From Lepidurus packardi (taxonomy: Eukaryota > Arthropoda > Branchiopoda > Notostraca > Triopsidae), in contig JAKZAN010000005.1 in assembly GCA_023053545.1 (NCBI GenBank), positions 2,728,001 to 2,792,000 of the forward strand: a stretch of DNA of 64,000 nt, read 5' to 3'. The position numbers and the translations under genes are program-made. Below the pieces are notes generated by a model, which saw nothing but the letters and a program-made list of their open reading frames with translations, was not told where the DNA came from and did not search any database. Below, in pieces: positions 26,401 to 38,400 of the stretch (the stretch's first letter is position 1; every line of letters begins with the position of its first letter).

Positions 26401-29400
26401 TTATTTTCTGTGATTGTTAATAAGGTCTACCTAATTACGCTTTAACATAGGAAAACTACCCTTACTGTTTTCCATACAATAACACAACTGTGCTTTTTTA
26501 GGTTTGTAGAGGTACTATGTTTACTTGCTGACTTACTACTTCAATTGTAGATTTACTATCATAGAAGTGTTGGTTCAGAAAAGTGTGATGGAAATCCGTA
26601 AACTTCAAACTTTTTTCTACGTGAGAGTTTCGAGGGACGCGCTCAGAGGTACGAGTACGCCCTTTTATACCAAGCAAATCATGAAGATTTGTACAAGTGC
26701 TGTCACAATCAAACGCATCCTCTATAATTTATTTTTAATTGTTCCCCAATTTTTATTCTTGCTACAAAAATTTACTGTCCGTTAGATCCATTTTCAGATT
26801 CTGAAGATTCAGAGAGAAGAAAACCTTTAAAAAAGTGCTTTTTTTCTTTTTACCTGCTGAAGTCCATACTCCTGGTATCCTGACATGGGGGACGTCAGAC
26901 TAGGGTCATAGGAAAGTCTTGTGTTGCTGGCAGACACAGCGGCTGCCGCTGCAAAGGCGTCGAAAAAGTCAGAAGCGGTGTCCGAATGCAAATGAGTGGC
27001 ATTCAGAGCGCTGGGATTAAGGCCACTGCCATGGCTGTGTGAGGAAATTTGGTGGTGGGGATTGTGATGGGGATTGTGATGGGGATGGAGATGACGATGG
27101 TGGTGTTGAGCACCCAGTTGATGATGATTTAAATAACCCTGACTCGGATGATGGCCAGGTTCCACCATGATAGTAGCGTTGGTCATACTTATTTCACCGC
27201 CGATAAAAGTAGAAAACCCATTCAAAAAAACAGAGACGAGGCACGCTTATCGAAACAGGCCTAGAGAAAAAACTAGCCTCTTATCTCGTACCAGGTCTTT
27301 TGTTTAGAACGCGCGGAATTACAGAATTATCTTTCAATCAACAAAGGATGTCCCTGTTATAAATGTTCCCCGAAACTCGGTAATAAAAAGGCACTTGGGA
27401 GACAGCAAACCAAGTCTTAATTCAGACACAGCACCTGCCTCTGTTATCACAGTCGAATCAACAACGGCTCATTCGCTTTTCCAGATAACTTTATTTTTAT
27501 TTTTCACGTTTCACTGCCTGCTTTTAACTAGAATGTTCCGATTCATATCACTAAATACCAAAACTAAAAAGGAGTGGTTCAAGAAAGAACTCGCAACTTT
27601 CTACCAAGCGCCAACTCAATGAGGCTTAGTTACATAATCCAACATTGCTGCAGTTAGCTTCTCACCTAGACACACACACACTTCCGAGTCAACAAGTGTC
27701 ACTTACAGCAGCCGAGTGGCGATTGCCTTCGGATGCTGATTGTCTTCTAGAATACATCAATGTGGTCCTAGCGTTGGAACTTTCCAAGTTCCCTATACTC
27801 CAATTTGGGTGTGTGTACGTCTGCCCTCACAACTTCTTCTCTCACAATGCGGCGACTTACTAACGAGTAGGAAGAAGAGGGGAGTAGAGTGGTGGAGCTA
27901 GACGCCAGACTTGTTTCCCCATCCACATCCATACACGAACCCCAGTCACCGTCAGAAACCAAATCCGCCTCGTTAACTGTTCCTCGGTTCCGCGCGTCCC
28001 TTGCTCTCTCTTATGCATACTCCTAGTCTGTTCTCTGTACTAATCTCGGGTTCGTGCGGTTCGCTACACACGAGAGAATAACAACGGAGAATACAAGGGG
28101 AAACATAAGGCTATGCAGGATACCACTGTTATGATACTCCAGTAAAAAAGTGCCCCAACAAATGACCAAGATTATCAGAAGGGACTGTTGGGAACCGCGG
28201 ACTTGGGACTCTGGGAAGAAACGACTCACTTGGCTATGCATCCGCAGCTTCCTTTTCTCCCCTGAAGCTGCTGGTTTTTCGGGGATCCAAAACCAAAGGC
28301 CTGTAACCATGAGGCGCCGCCGACTCAGGCTCCCCTTTGTTATCTCCCCCGTCCGCTTAACTGCCGCAGGCTAAAGGTGTAAAATGAACCCTGTCGTCTG
28401 ACCTTAACAACGAAACCATTCCACCCCAACCGACGCCAAACTCCCTCGACGCCAAACAGCTCTTCTACGACTTTTTACATCCATTGGACCCTCCCCCTCT
28501 AGCCAAATAGGGGGGAATAATCACTTTCTGTCTTTGAATCCCATCTTAAAACTAAGCTCTTCGACTCGGGGAAAAAAATCACTTAGTTTACAGGCCATTG
28601 TGTTAATCAAGTAGCTAATATGTTTTGCCAAAAGATGGCACTGATGCCGTATATCCCTATACCATGAGAACTATGCAACATGATTTTTGAAATGCTACTA
28701 AGGCGAATTTCCTACGCTTTAACACTGGAAAAATGAGTCTTATTATCCTTGTTTGTTAATAAGGTCTTTTTCTTATGCTTTAACATAGGAAAACTACCCT
28801 TATCATCTTCCATACAATAACGTAACTGTGCTTTTTGAGTTTGCAGAGGTGCTATGTTTACTTGCTGATTTACTATTTCCCTTGTAGATTTACTACCATG
28901 GAAGTGTTGGTTCAAAAGAGTGCAATGTAAATGAGAAATATGCAACAAAAATCTGAAAGAAATTTAACGATAATTGAATTTTCTTTTAGATTTCTTAACA
29001 AAAATATCTTCCTGCGTCAAAAGATATAGATATCTGATTTACTTCAAATTTTCATAACTTGAATAACTGCAAGTTAAAGTTATGCTTCAGGTTGCATAAT
29101 TCTCGTGAGATAGGGTTATGACACTATTGCCATCTTCTGAAAAAAATATCAACTACCTTATAGTACTCCATGGTCTTAACATTTAACTCTTCGACTTGGG
29201 GCAAAAAATCACTTGCTTTAAGTGTGTCTTGCGCAGGCAATAAAACCACAGTTCCAGTTTCGGGAGTTAAGAAAAGCTCTTTCCAGGCGAGTTTTGGTTA
29301 ACTTTGAAACTTTTGAGCAAGCTTTTGAGTCGGGTTATACTTCCGTTGAAATTTCTAAACCTCGTCAAAGTTTGGCTACGTTCGGACTTGGAAGTAAAAT

Positions 29401-32400
29401 AGGAAGACCTAACACTTAAAGCCAACAGATGTTTCACTGCTAGTCTCCCCCTTATCCTCCCCACCCCACCCCTCCCCACGATTCATCGAGCGTTGCGTTA
29501 CTTTCGTATATAATAACAAGGACCCGATAACTTAATCAGCGAATTTTGATTACATTCCCGGAAACCTGTTGACCTGCATCAAAGCTTCTATTTACCTGGA
29601 CAATATCTTGCGCTGCAGGGGGGTAAGCTCACTGGATGGGGTGAACTGACGCTAACGTTATATTCAGAAAGGGACATAAAAAAGATGAGATAAAGGCGGA
29701 GGGACGCCAACGACGACGACACACCGTCTCTCTCTCTTTTTCCCTCTTTTCTCCCCTCTCTTTTGACCCTCTGCATAATTCTGCCGTTTCCACATGCAAC
29801 AGGGGTGGCAAAAACAGAGGAGGGGTTTTACCTTTCGACCCAGGATAAGGCATAGAGGCTGAAAATGAGTTCAAAAAGGGAAGGGAGATGAGGGTGCCGA
29901 ATAAGGCTGAAGGGGGTTCAAATTTCACGGAGAGGGACGCACGCGACTGGACAAACGTAAATGGCGGGGGCTAGAAAAGGGGGAGGAAAAGAGGGAAGGG
30001 GGAATCGGCGACGCCAGTGAGGGTGGATTAGAGTTAAAGAAAAAGGGAGGAAAAAAAACAGCATCTTCCTAATTTCTATGTTCCCCTCTCCTCCCTGAAC
30101 TTAAATAGAAAGTTAAGAGGGGATTATTAAGAAGACTATTGGTTTTTTAATGTGCATTTTTATCAAGCGGCATCGTGGCATGTCAAAGGTTAAGAACGAT
30201 CGGGTAACTTTCTTTTGTACGTCGCCGCGAAGGAAACTTGGAAGGAGTTTCAAAAGCCCCCGAAGTCATGGACATATGTAGTAGAGAACGAGAAAAAGGT
30301 TTTTGACTTAACACTTTTAGTTTGGTGATTGAAAAAAAAAATGCGCCAAGAGCGAATAACTTTTTGATAGGGTGGATGTGCAAGTGGATGTGAATAGTAA
30401 GATGGTAAAGAAAAGCTCATTTGTCAACTCCGAGTTTGTTGCTACCGCCGTCAGCTGGACTACGAGCTTTTTTAAAATCCTTGCCAAGCATAGCAGATAG
30501 GTCGGCTACGATAACCATCTCAACTAAATCCCAAATGCCGGAAATGTGGACTCGGTAGTGCATTCCGCTTTTCGTGGAGCTCGCACGACGACATAAAGTA
30601 ATATTATCCACTATTAATCCACCCCCTCCCCCAATCCAATCACGCACTATCCCCTGCAAAAAAAAAAATTTACCGAGGGGAGTAGGTATAGTATTTCCTA
30701 ATTGTAATGCTGTTTTATAATAGGCCTATTGGTTGTTTTCAATCAAGTTTACACTATTTGCCCCCAAATCCGGTGTAGGAAAATAAAATGAAAATAAAAT
30801 AAAAATAAACTCAAAATGCCCCTTATTGTGATCACTGGTCATTAGGATCCGCCGCTTTATAGAATAAAATTTTGAACCGATTCAAAGTGATAAAATTCAT
30901 AGCATTTTAAATCGATTACTGGAATCGTACATTCAGATATTAGAATCCATTTCAAAAGAATATTCACATGTGCAGTAATGCAACTGTAGTAGTGATTGCT
31001 ACATGGATTTTGTGTGTGATCGATGACATTGCCTTTACGTCGTTTTGTCATTTCTAGCCTGCTACTACGCGTAGAAGGAAATTCCTTTAAACTCCCCATT
31101 CACTTAAATGAGCGGATTGTTCAAATGAATGAGGAGTTCCTTTAATTGACTGGAAAAATCAGAAGGGATATCGTGTTGAAAACCCTACCTATGAGTAGGA
31201 GTAGGCTTCAAAGGCGCTGCATTAATTGTTTTAGACGTGTGAGTACACAGAAATGGCGACGAACAAGAAAGCAGTTGCTTTAAATGTAAAAGAGAAGTTG
31301 AGGCTAACTGAAACTTACGGCAAGTTAAATTTAAAAGATATGCCACAAAGGGAAGCGGCCGTCAAGTTAGGAATTCCCCAATCATCTCTATCAAAATTGT
31401 TACGAAATAAACAATGGTGGGTCTAGTGACTCTAGACAAAGGAAACGTGTGTGAATGTGTCAAAAAGTAGACGATGCTTTTTTTTTCTTTGGTTTAAATA
31501 AGCCAGCTCCTCTCATGCGCCGATTAATCGTACCATTCAACTGCATGTATCCGATGTTCGGTTATTAGAATACACTTAACAGAATCAATATTCACTTCAC
31601 AAACGTGATCACAGCATCTACTGTATGCACTAACTGCAACGCTGTTTTATAATATGTAAATTGGTTACTTTTACACAAGTTTTCATTATTTGCTTCCAAA
31701 TTCGGTGTAGGAATAAAAAAAATAAACCCATAATAAATAAAAACCCTCAAAAATCTTGCCTATGGTAAGATTTAATTCGAACTCTTTTCTTTTTTTAACG
31801 GGAAAATGTGTCACCCCTCACCCAATTAAGAACTGGAATACAACACCCTTGTTGGGGAAAGGGGGCAGCGCCACGTGAATAGTAGTAGGAAGATCCACCT
31901 GACGTAAACAGGATTGTAATGCAGGTGACCATTCCTCCAATTTCTTTGTCTTGTTTCTTCTATTTGACCATCGGCAAAATGCACTGTAAACACTGACAAC
32001 TAGCGATTATATAGCTAGAAAGCTAGCCGACAAGTTAATTGCCCTTTGAGTCTCCTTTTCAGGCCACGCGCGACATGGATTTGCGAGCCCCCGGTTGCAA
32101 TCCGTAGACATCCATCACTATTGTCCCACTCAGCCAAGCGAATAAACCGTCCGGTGTTGTCATATACGACAAAAAAGTAGACAAGTATATTTTACTCCAC
32201 GCTTAATTATCCTACCTTTGCTTGGTTTAAAAGAGGGGCATATCCAACAGCCAATCTCCTTTTAGCCTTCTCGGTCGGTATATGTCTTCTTGTCATGGAT
32301 TTTAACGTCATCTACCGTCTTTTCCTTCCCCCAATCTCTTTTGATCTAGTAATCTACACTACATGTTGATGTTAGTCGGAAGAGACGTGAAACATGTCTC

Positions 32401-35400
32401 TTCAAGCTCTACTTCCAATAAATGTGTCTGGCCTCTTCAGATCCTTCCCTTGACTTCATCCATCATGTCAACTTACAAGGATCTGGACTACCACCTTTCT
32501 TTCTCACCTAGCTATCGTTTTTCCTTCAAACCCTCCCTCTTCCTTTTTGTTTACTTGTCTGATTTTCCATAAAATCAAAGTAAATCGAGGCGGTAAATAA
32601 ATGTAATACAGTCTTTTAAGGAGCACACAAAACCTAGAGACCAAGGCAACCGTTCAAGTCGAAGCCTTCTAACCCATCACGATGCCTAATTTAGTTGCCA
32701 ATATGAAAAGATCCAAGGTTACGCGCTAAGCTATGCCAAACGCTCCAATTACGCGTTCCAAGTGGAAAGGAACACACAACACCACTATGCATAGCTAAGA
32801 CTTGGGACTCTTGGTAATTTAGACAGGGCTTTCTCCATTAAAATAAGGCCAATTGCATTATAATTTACGACAGCCATTTTCACTGCTGTTACAGAATGGA
32901 ATGGCGTGAAAGGCGAAGTTATATGCTCATAAACTTAGGACACCACAGGCACCAAGAATGGCGAACGTAATATAAAGTACAGTTCCCAAATGACTAACGT
33001 TTTAAGACTCCTTGGACCTAACGAATACCTTTTTCCTTCAATCTATTTTTAACCATATGGCTCTCATGCCCCATTTTCAGTAATTTACAAGTATCTATTT
33101 ACAGGTAAAACAATTTGATTTTGAAAAAATTAACATCTGTAAGTTATTAGTTACAGTTTCATACCTTAATACGCCTTCAATCGTTTCAACTTTTAGTGGT
33201 CGAATCAGGGATTACAGGTTCAACATTAAATTACCTCCTACTTACGTTACCTAATTTAGTATGTGAAACTTTATTGGGGCAAGATTACTAAAAGACAAAG
33301 TATTCAGGCCACCGCCAAAACATTATATTAGTAGGCTTAACAATAATAAGAATAAAATAAAAAGTAATGTGATTGTTAAGTTTAGTTTCGAGTTCTTGAA
33401 ATTTCGCACTAATTGCAATATGTTTTACTAAGGTCCATTTTCCTAAACCCAGACATAGGAAAATAGCCCTTGTTGCGGTATAGTGCTAATAAGGTCTAGT
33501 TTGCAGCGTATAACGATAGGAAAATTGCCCTTATCATTTTGAATGTCACGAAGGTCCATTTTCTCGAGTTGTAGCATGGTAATTCGTCTTCAGTTAGCAT
33601 TCAATTTTCAGTACAATGTCTAATTTAGGATTTCTGAGTATAATTTGTGGTCAAACGGTCCGCGAGCAATTTCCAGAAACGAACCAAGTTATATAGATTT
33701 GGGCAAGATTGCCATTAAAAGACAAACTAATTCAGGCCACCGTCAAAACAATCCTGCCATGTTAAACCCAGCCATTAATTCCGTTACATTACAATGACAC
33801 TAAAACTGAAACTTAGGTCATGAACGTCTCCAAATCTGGGGAACAAACTAACCAGCTAGTCAAATTGACATATTGGAAATGGGACAAGTTTTACAAACAT
33901 ATTTTCTTTAGAGCTAAGCTCAAATGGGGGGGGGGGGATTGCTATCAAAATTCCATCCAGTACTGTAAGAAATGTGAGACCTACCGCCGTTCTCATCACA
34001 AGGCTCCCGCTACGGCCTTCCACTAACAAACAAATCCGTTGCCATACAAACAAAACCAGAGCTTGGCAGCATTAAACCTCCCTTTGGTTGGCTTCGTTCT
34101 CCTCTTTCTTGTCTTAACACATTGTCAAAGCCCTCATTTAACTTGGGACCCAAAAGATTAGACAAGTTACAGACTTTTTAGTCCCCGGTTAATTGGCTCA
34201 GCCTAATCTCCAGTGTCCCTCCACCAACGCATCCAAGAAAAAAGATACGAAAAAAGGGTCGCTTCCAATGGAGGAAATGCCTGATTATTCACGGAGTCTG
34301 CGTCTCAAATTGGGCATCTCAACGAAAAGTTTAGAACATTTTCTTGTATACAAGAAAATGCTATCACGAATAAGGGATAAAAACAACAGCGCCCACCCAA
34401 CGTGATTGGCCTTTCTTTCCTTTTTCTTACGCCAGAAAGTTCTTAAACTGAAAAGCTGAAAACTATACTATACGACGTTACGATCCCATTTTCTCGTTTC
34501 TCGACAGTTTAGTGTCCTTTAAGGAAGCATTCCTGCAAAGTAACGTGAAGGCCCTTTTAGCCCTGCTTTCCCAATGCATAGTTCTAGGTTTATACCCAAT
34601 AAACGACATAGCTAAAGAAGTTTTTGGCATGGAAAAAAAAAGATACAAAAAAGTCTGCTCGGGCACCCAAGCGTGACACGCCAAACTGGCAATCAGAGAA
34701 ACGGTATGTGGTACTCACAGAACCACACACCCCTTCCCCCCCCCCCCCCACAAAAACGACTATTTTTAGATAACCAAAGCAACAATTACACAATGAATCG
34801 CTGTCTCGATTGTCTTAACAGAATACAAATGATCTCTGCAATCTGGCTTCGTTTTTACGAATCATTTGTCAAAAAGCTAGAACGCCCTCTGTAATCAAAG
34901 TCGGGAGTAAAGACCTCCTCCCATCCTTTAAAAAAAATAAAAAAATAAAAATGGGGTTTTACCTGTAGGGCAACATGACATCAATCGTGGAAAACCCCCA
35001 AGCTCTAAAAATCACTTCATATAATCTCCCCGGATCGCATAATAGAGTGTAAGTTCGCTTGTAAAGCTTCGATGCGTCGATAACGCTATGGACTCGTCAC
35101 GTTTTCCACTTTGGAAAACTCATCCCCTCATCAAGTTCAGCACACAAGTGCCAAAAAGGAGCCTAAAAAGAATTCCTCACATCTTATCACCGCATTGCCA
35201 AGCGAGTCCAGAAATCTCGACACTATGGGAAAAGACTTCAGTCCAATAGTTTCCCAGAGTCATAAACAGTTCACGCTCGAGACTTTTATATGGGTGACTG
35301 CACGTCCCTACATTGTTTCTCTTGACTGCCCAAGCTTTAAGACACCACCAGTTCCAACACCCAAATTGAATCCAACACCCTTCCTCATATTCTAAATCAT

Positions 35401-38400
35401 CGTGTCCTGCGGTCAGCCAATTCGCAACCCCAACTGAGCTCTGATTCATATTTCACTTCCCTGTTCCAAATTTGTCTATCCTAAAGAAACAACAACAAAA
35501 ACTACTCCTTCCCAAAATAGATCTGCCCTTTCTCAAGTGACATAGCTTCTATCCGGCCTACGCTCGACTGGTTTTGGTAAATTATCTAAAAAATAAATTG
35601 TCCTCAAGACAGCCTCATTACGATCTAGCGAGTTTTCACATGGTATACAAGTACTGTATACAAGCTGACCACCAATGTACGGTGCTTACAACAATAGGCG
35701 TAAATACAAGGTCGGCTACCAAGGCCGGACAGGGTAAAACAAATGGTCAAATAAGGCATTTTTAAAAACGGGAAAAAATAATAAAAAATAAAGACCTCAC
35801 GTTTTCTAAACTAAACTTTTCTGTGTAAAAAAACCTGGTAACAGTAGAAAAACTTTTTCAAATTACTCAGCTAATAAACCACGCTTCATGGAGCCTACCG
35901 CAAAGGCATTCTCATCGTTAATTATATATTCCAGGCTATGCGCATAGATAGCGCAATTAAGCAACACAGAAACCCACATTCCAAACATGACTTATGTGAA
36001 AAAACAACAAGTCAACGTCCGCGAGCGCGCGTGTCTTTTGCTCTTTCTCATTAAGAGAGCACCGTTTTTTTTAAAAAAAAAATAAAATAAAAAGATACTC
36101 CGAAACTTTCAAACCAATTAACAACTTCAGGTATTTTTCCGGAAAAAACAGCACGCGGAAAACCGTTGATACCAGTTTATCCACTATCAACGCTAACGGT
36201 TTTTGGACGCATTCAAATTCAAATGGCTTCCCTCCAAAAAGCACCTTAATTGCTGAACGTGTGCCACTCGATGCCATATTGGGACATCAAGCCATCTCGT
36301 TTTAACCCCCAGCATCTCAATCGTGTGCCTTCCTCAAAGTGCCAGAACAACACAAAGCTTCATGTGGTCGCTATTTGACTTTCCTAACTGTCTGGCCAGT
36401 TCTCCAAGTCGCACGTGCTGATTATTCAAACGAAACCTGTGCCAACCGTTTTGCGTTTGCTCCCAACTGCACGGCACCAAAAAGACCCTTTCACGGAAGC
36501 TGAAATGCAATAAGCCCTCCCCGCCATGCTTTCCATTACAATCGCATAAAGAAACCCTTAATAAAGACGCTTCAAGTTCCACGGGGAAGTGGTCGGACTC
36601 TATTTTCCACATTTCCTTTTCCTTTACAAACCCTTCCTCTAATCAACCTTTCTTAAAAGCCCCCACCCCCTCTTTGGAGGCTAGACGCCTGCGACTAGAC
36701 TGATTTTTGCCATGCTCAGAAGGTTAACTTCCCTTCCGGTTGTACTCCAATTACGGGTAAACTGGTCACTTTTATCCCATACGCGAAAGATTCTCAATTC
36801 AAAGCGGGTAGAGAGTTGGAAACATAGTTTGAACGATGACTCGACAAGCAGAAAAGGTTTGGAACCACTTACCCATTGTTGATGTGCCATGTCACTTCCA
36901 TCGATTCCGTCCATACCCTGTAAACAGATTCAAGAAACCAGAAAAATGGCATTAAGTGTCGGAAAGGTAAAAGCCAAGAAACGTTGTATTACTCGACGGG
37001 GCAAAGAAACCAGTCGGCAACGCAGGGGACCGAGAAAACAACTTAGGTCAGGCCGGACTTGTTGCTTTACTACGGCTTGCCTCGCAGCTACTCAATAATG
37101 AAAACAAATAAACAGAAAGAATCCTGTGTCAACCACGGGTAGCGTTGCGTGGCGAAGCGTTGCTCCAGCACGCATGATAGCCACTTTACAGTCTAGTGGC
37201 TCTACGGGACTACCAATTGATTGATTTCCATGTTCTGGCCCATGCAAACCAAATACGAACAAGTCATTTTGACATTGTCCTCAGACAATCTTAATTCTGC
37301 TAAATTTTCAGAGGAAACCAATCGTTCCTGTCTGCTTATTTTCACTGTTGGGCACCTCAAAAAGACAGGCCAGAGTAACGCGACGAAGCCGGTCTGACAT
37401 TTCTTTTTGCTCTTATATGATATTCGGTCGGTATTTTGCACTCGAGTTTGTGAAGAAAATGAATCATGCTTTTAGTTTACAGGTTTTCAAACAGTCCCAA
37501 CAGTTTACAGGTTTTCTAACAGTTCCCAGTTCTAGGGTAAAACGCCAACAAGAACGTAAAGAACACGTGTCGATGGCACCAATCCAGGTGCCTTAATTTA
37601 TCTGATGGCGACATGCTCTGTGCATACAGAGCATGTCGCCATCAGACAACTCTCACTCTTTATACCAGAAACTCGCAAAGTTAGCAAGGAATGATACGAC
37701 GCTCGATAATCTCGTCAAAAACTGAGAGAAGCCTCAATCCACTTGCAAATAAAAGTACCTAATAAGGTTATCAAAAGGGCAAAGTTTTTTGTTGCCGTGC
37801 AAACAATGCATTAACTTTCGCAAATTAAATCAACATCAATTTTTGGCAAACACTACTCGAACTCTAATTGGTAACCATCCAATTCCTTAGCTGATGCATC
37901 TAGGGATCTCGCAGTGATACTACAAAAAAACGACCAATTATACTTTGGAATTGTCAAATAAGCGCAAGGACTCGTTATAATCTTTTGTCATTCACATGTC
38001 CATTGCTCGATAGATTGGTTTGGGTAATTAATGTCACTGTTTTCCATTAGCCTCTGTCCTAAATATGACCAAAAAACAAACAAACCCAGACTGACTCTAA
38101 TCATCCTGGGCAGCGTCTGCAAAGAGCTACTCATAAAATAGCATGCAAGTGTGTACTGTAAGTGCAAAACAAAACGAAGGCAAACGACACAAGAAATAAC
38201 CATCCAAACACTTGGCAAGAGACTAGTTTTACCCCGCACATTTCAGAGCAATAGTCGGCTTTGTTTACCGTCAAATTAAAGGCCCGTCAATGAAAACGAT
38301 AGGACAAACTTAAACTGAGCAATATAACCTTAAGGGTTAGTTAGTACGTTTAGAAGAGTGCAAACCACTTTGTCGAAAGCTGGAATTACCTAAACAAAAC

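Larger units (their letters stand above)
10900..26800 (-). other. large da intron, repeat-rich and without recognisable coding exons
   Basis: Both strands were read for exons; none could be tied to a known protein. The contents listed separately are MITE 2, a Tigger-like remnant, two tandem duplications and the 60-bp-unit repeat. Pyrimidine-rich tracts (10930-11060, 16870-16960) and A/T homopolymers account for many accidental open frames. Regulatory elements of da could lie here, but none is identifiable by eye. Confidence 0.6.
27190..36870. other. da intronic or intergenic sequence without recognised exons
   Basis: Apart from the repeats listed separately I see no coding exon, RNA gene or conserved block on either strand. 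The stretch has several homopolymer tracts and short accidental open frames that lack family motifs. Confidence 0.55.
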
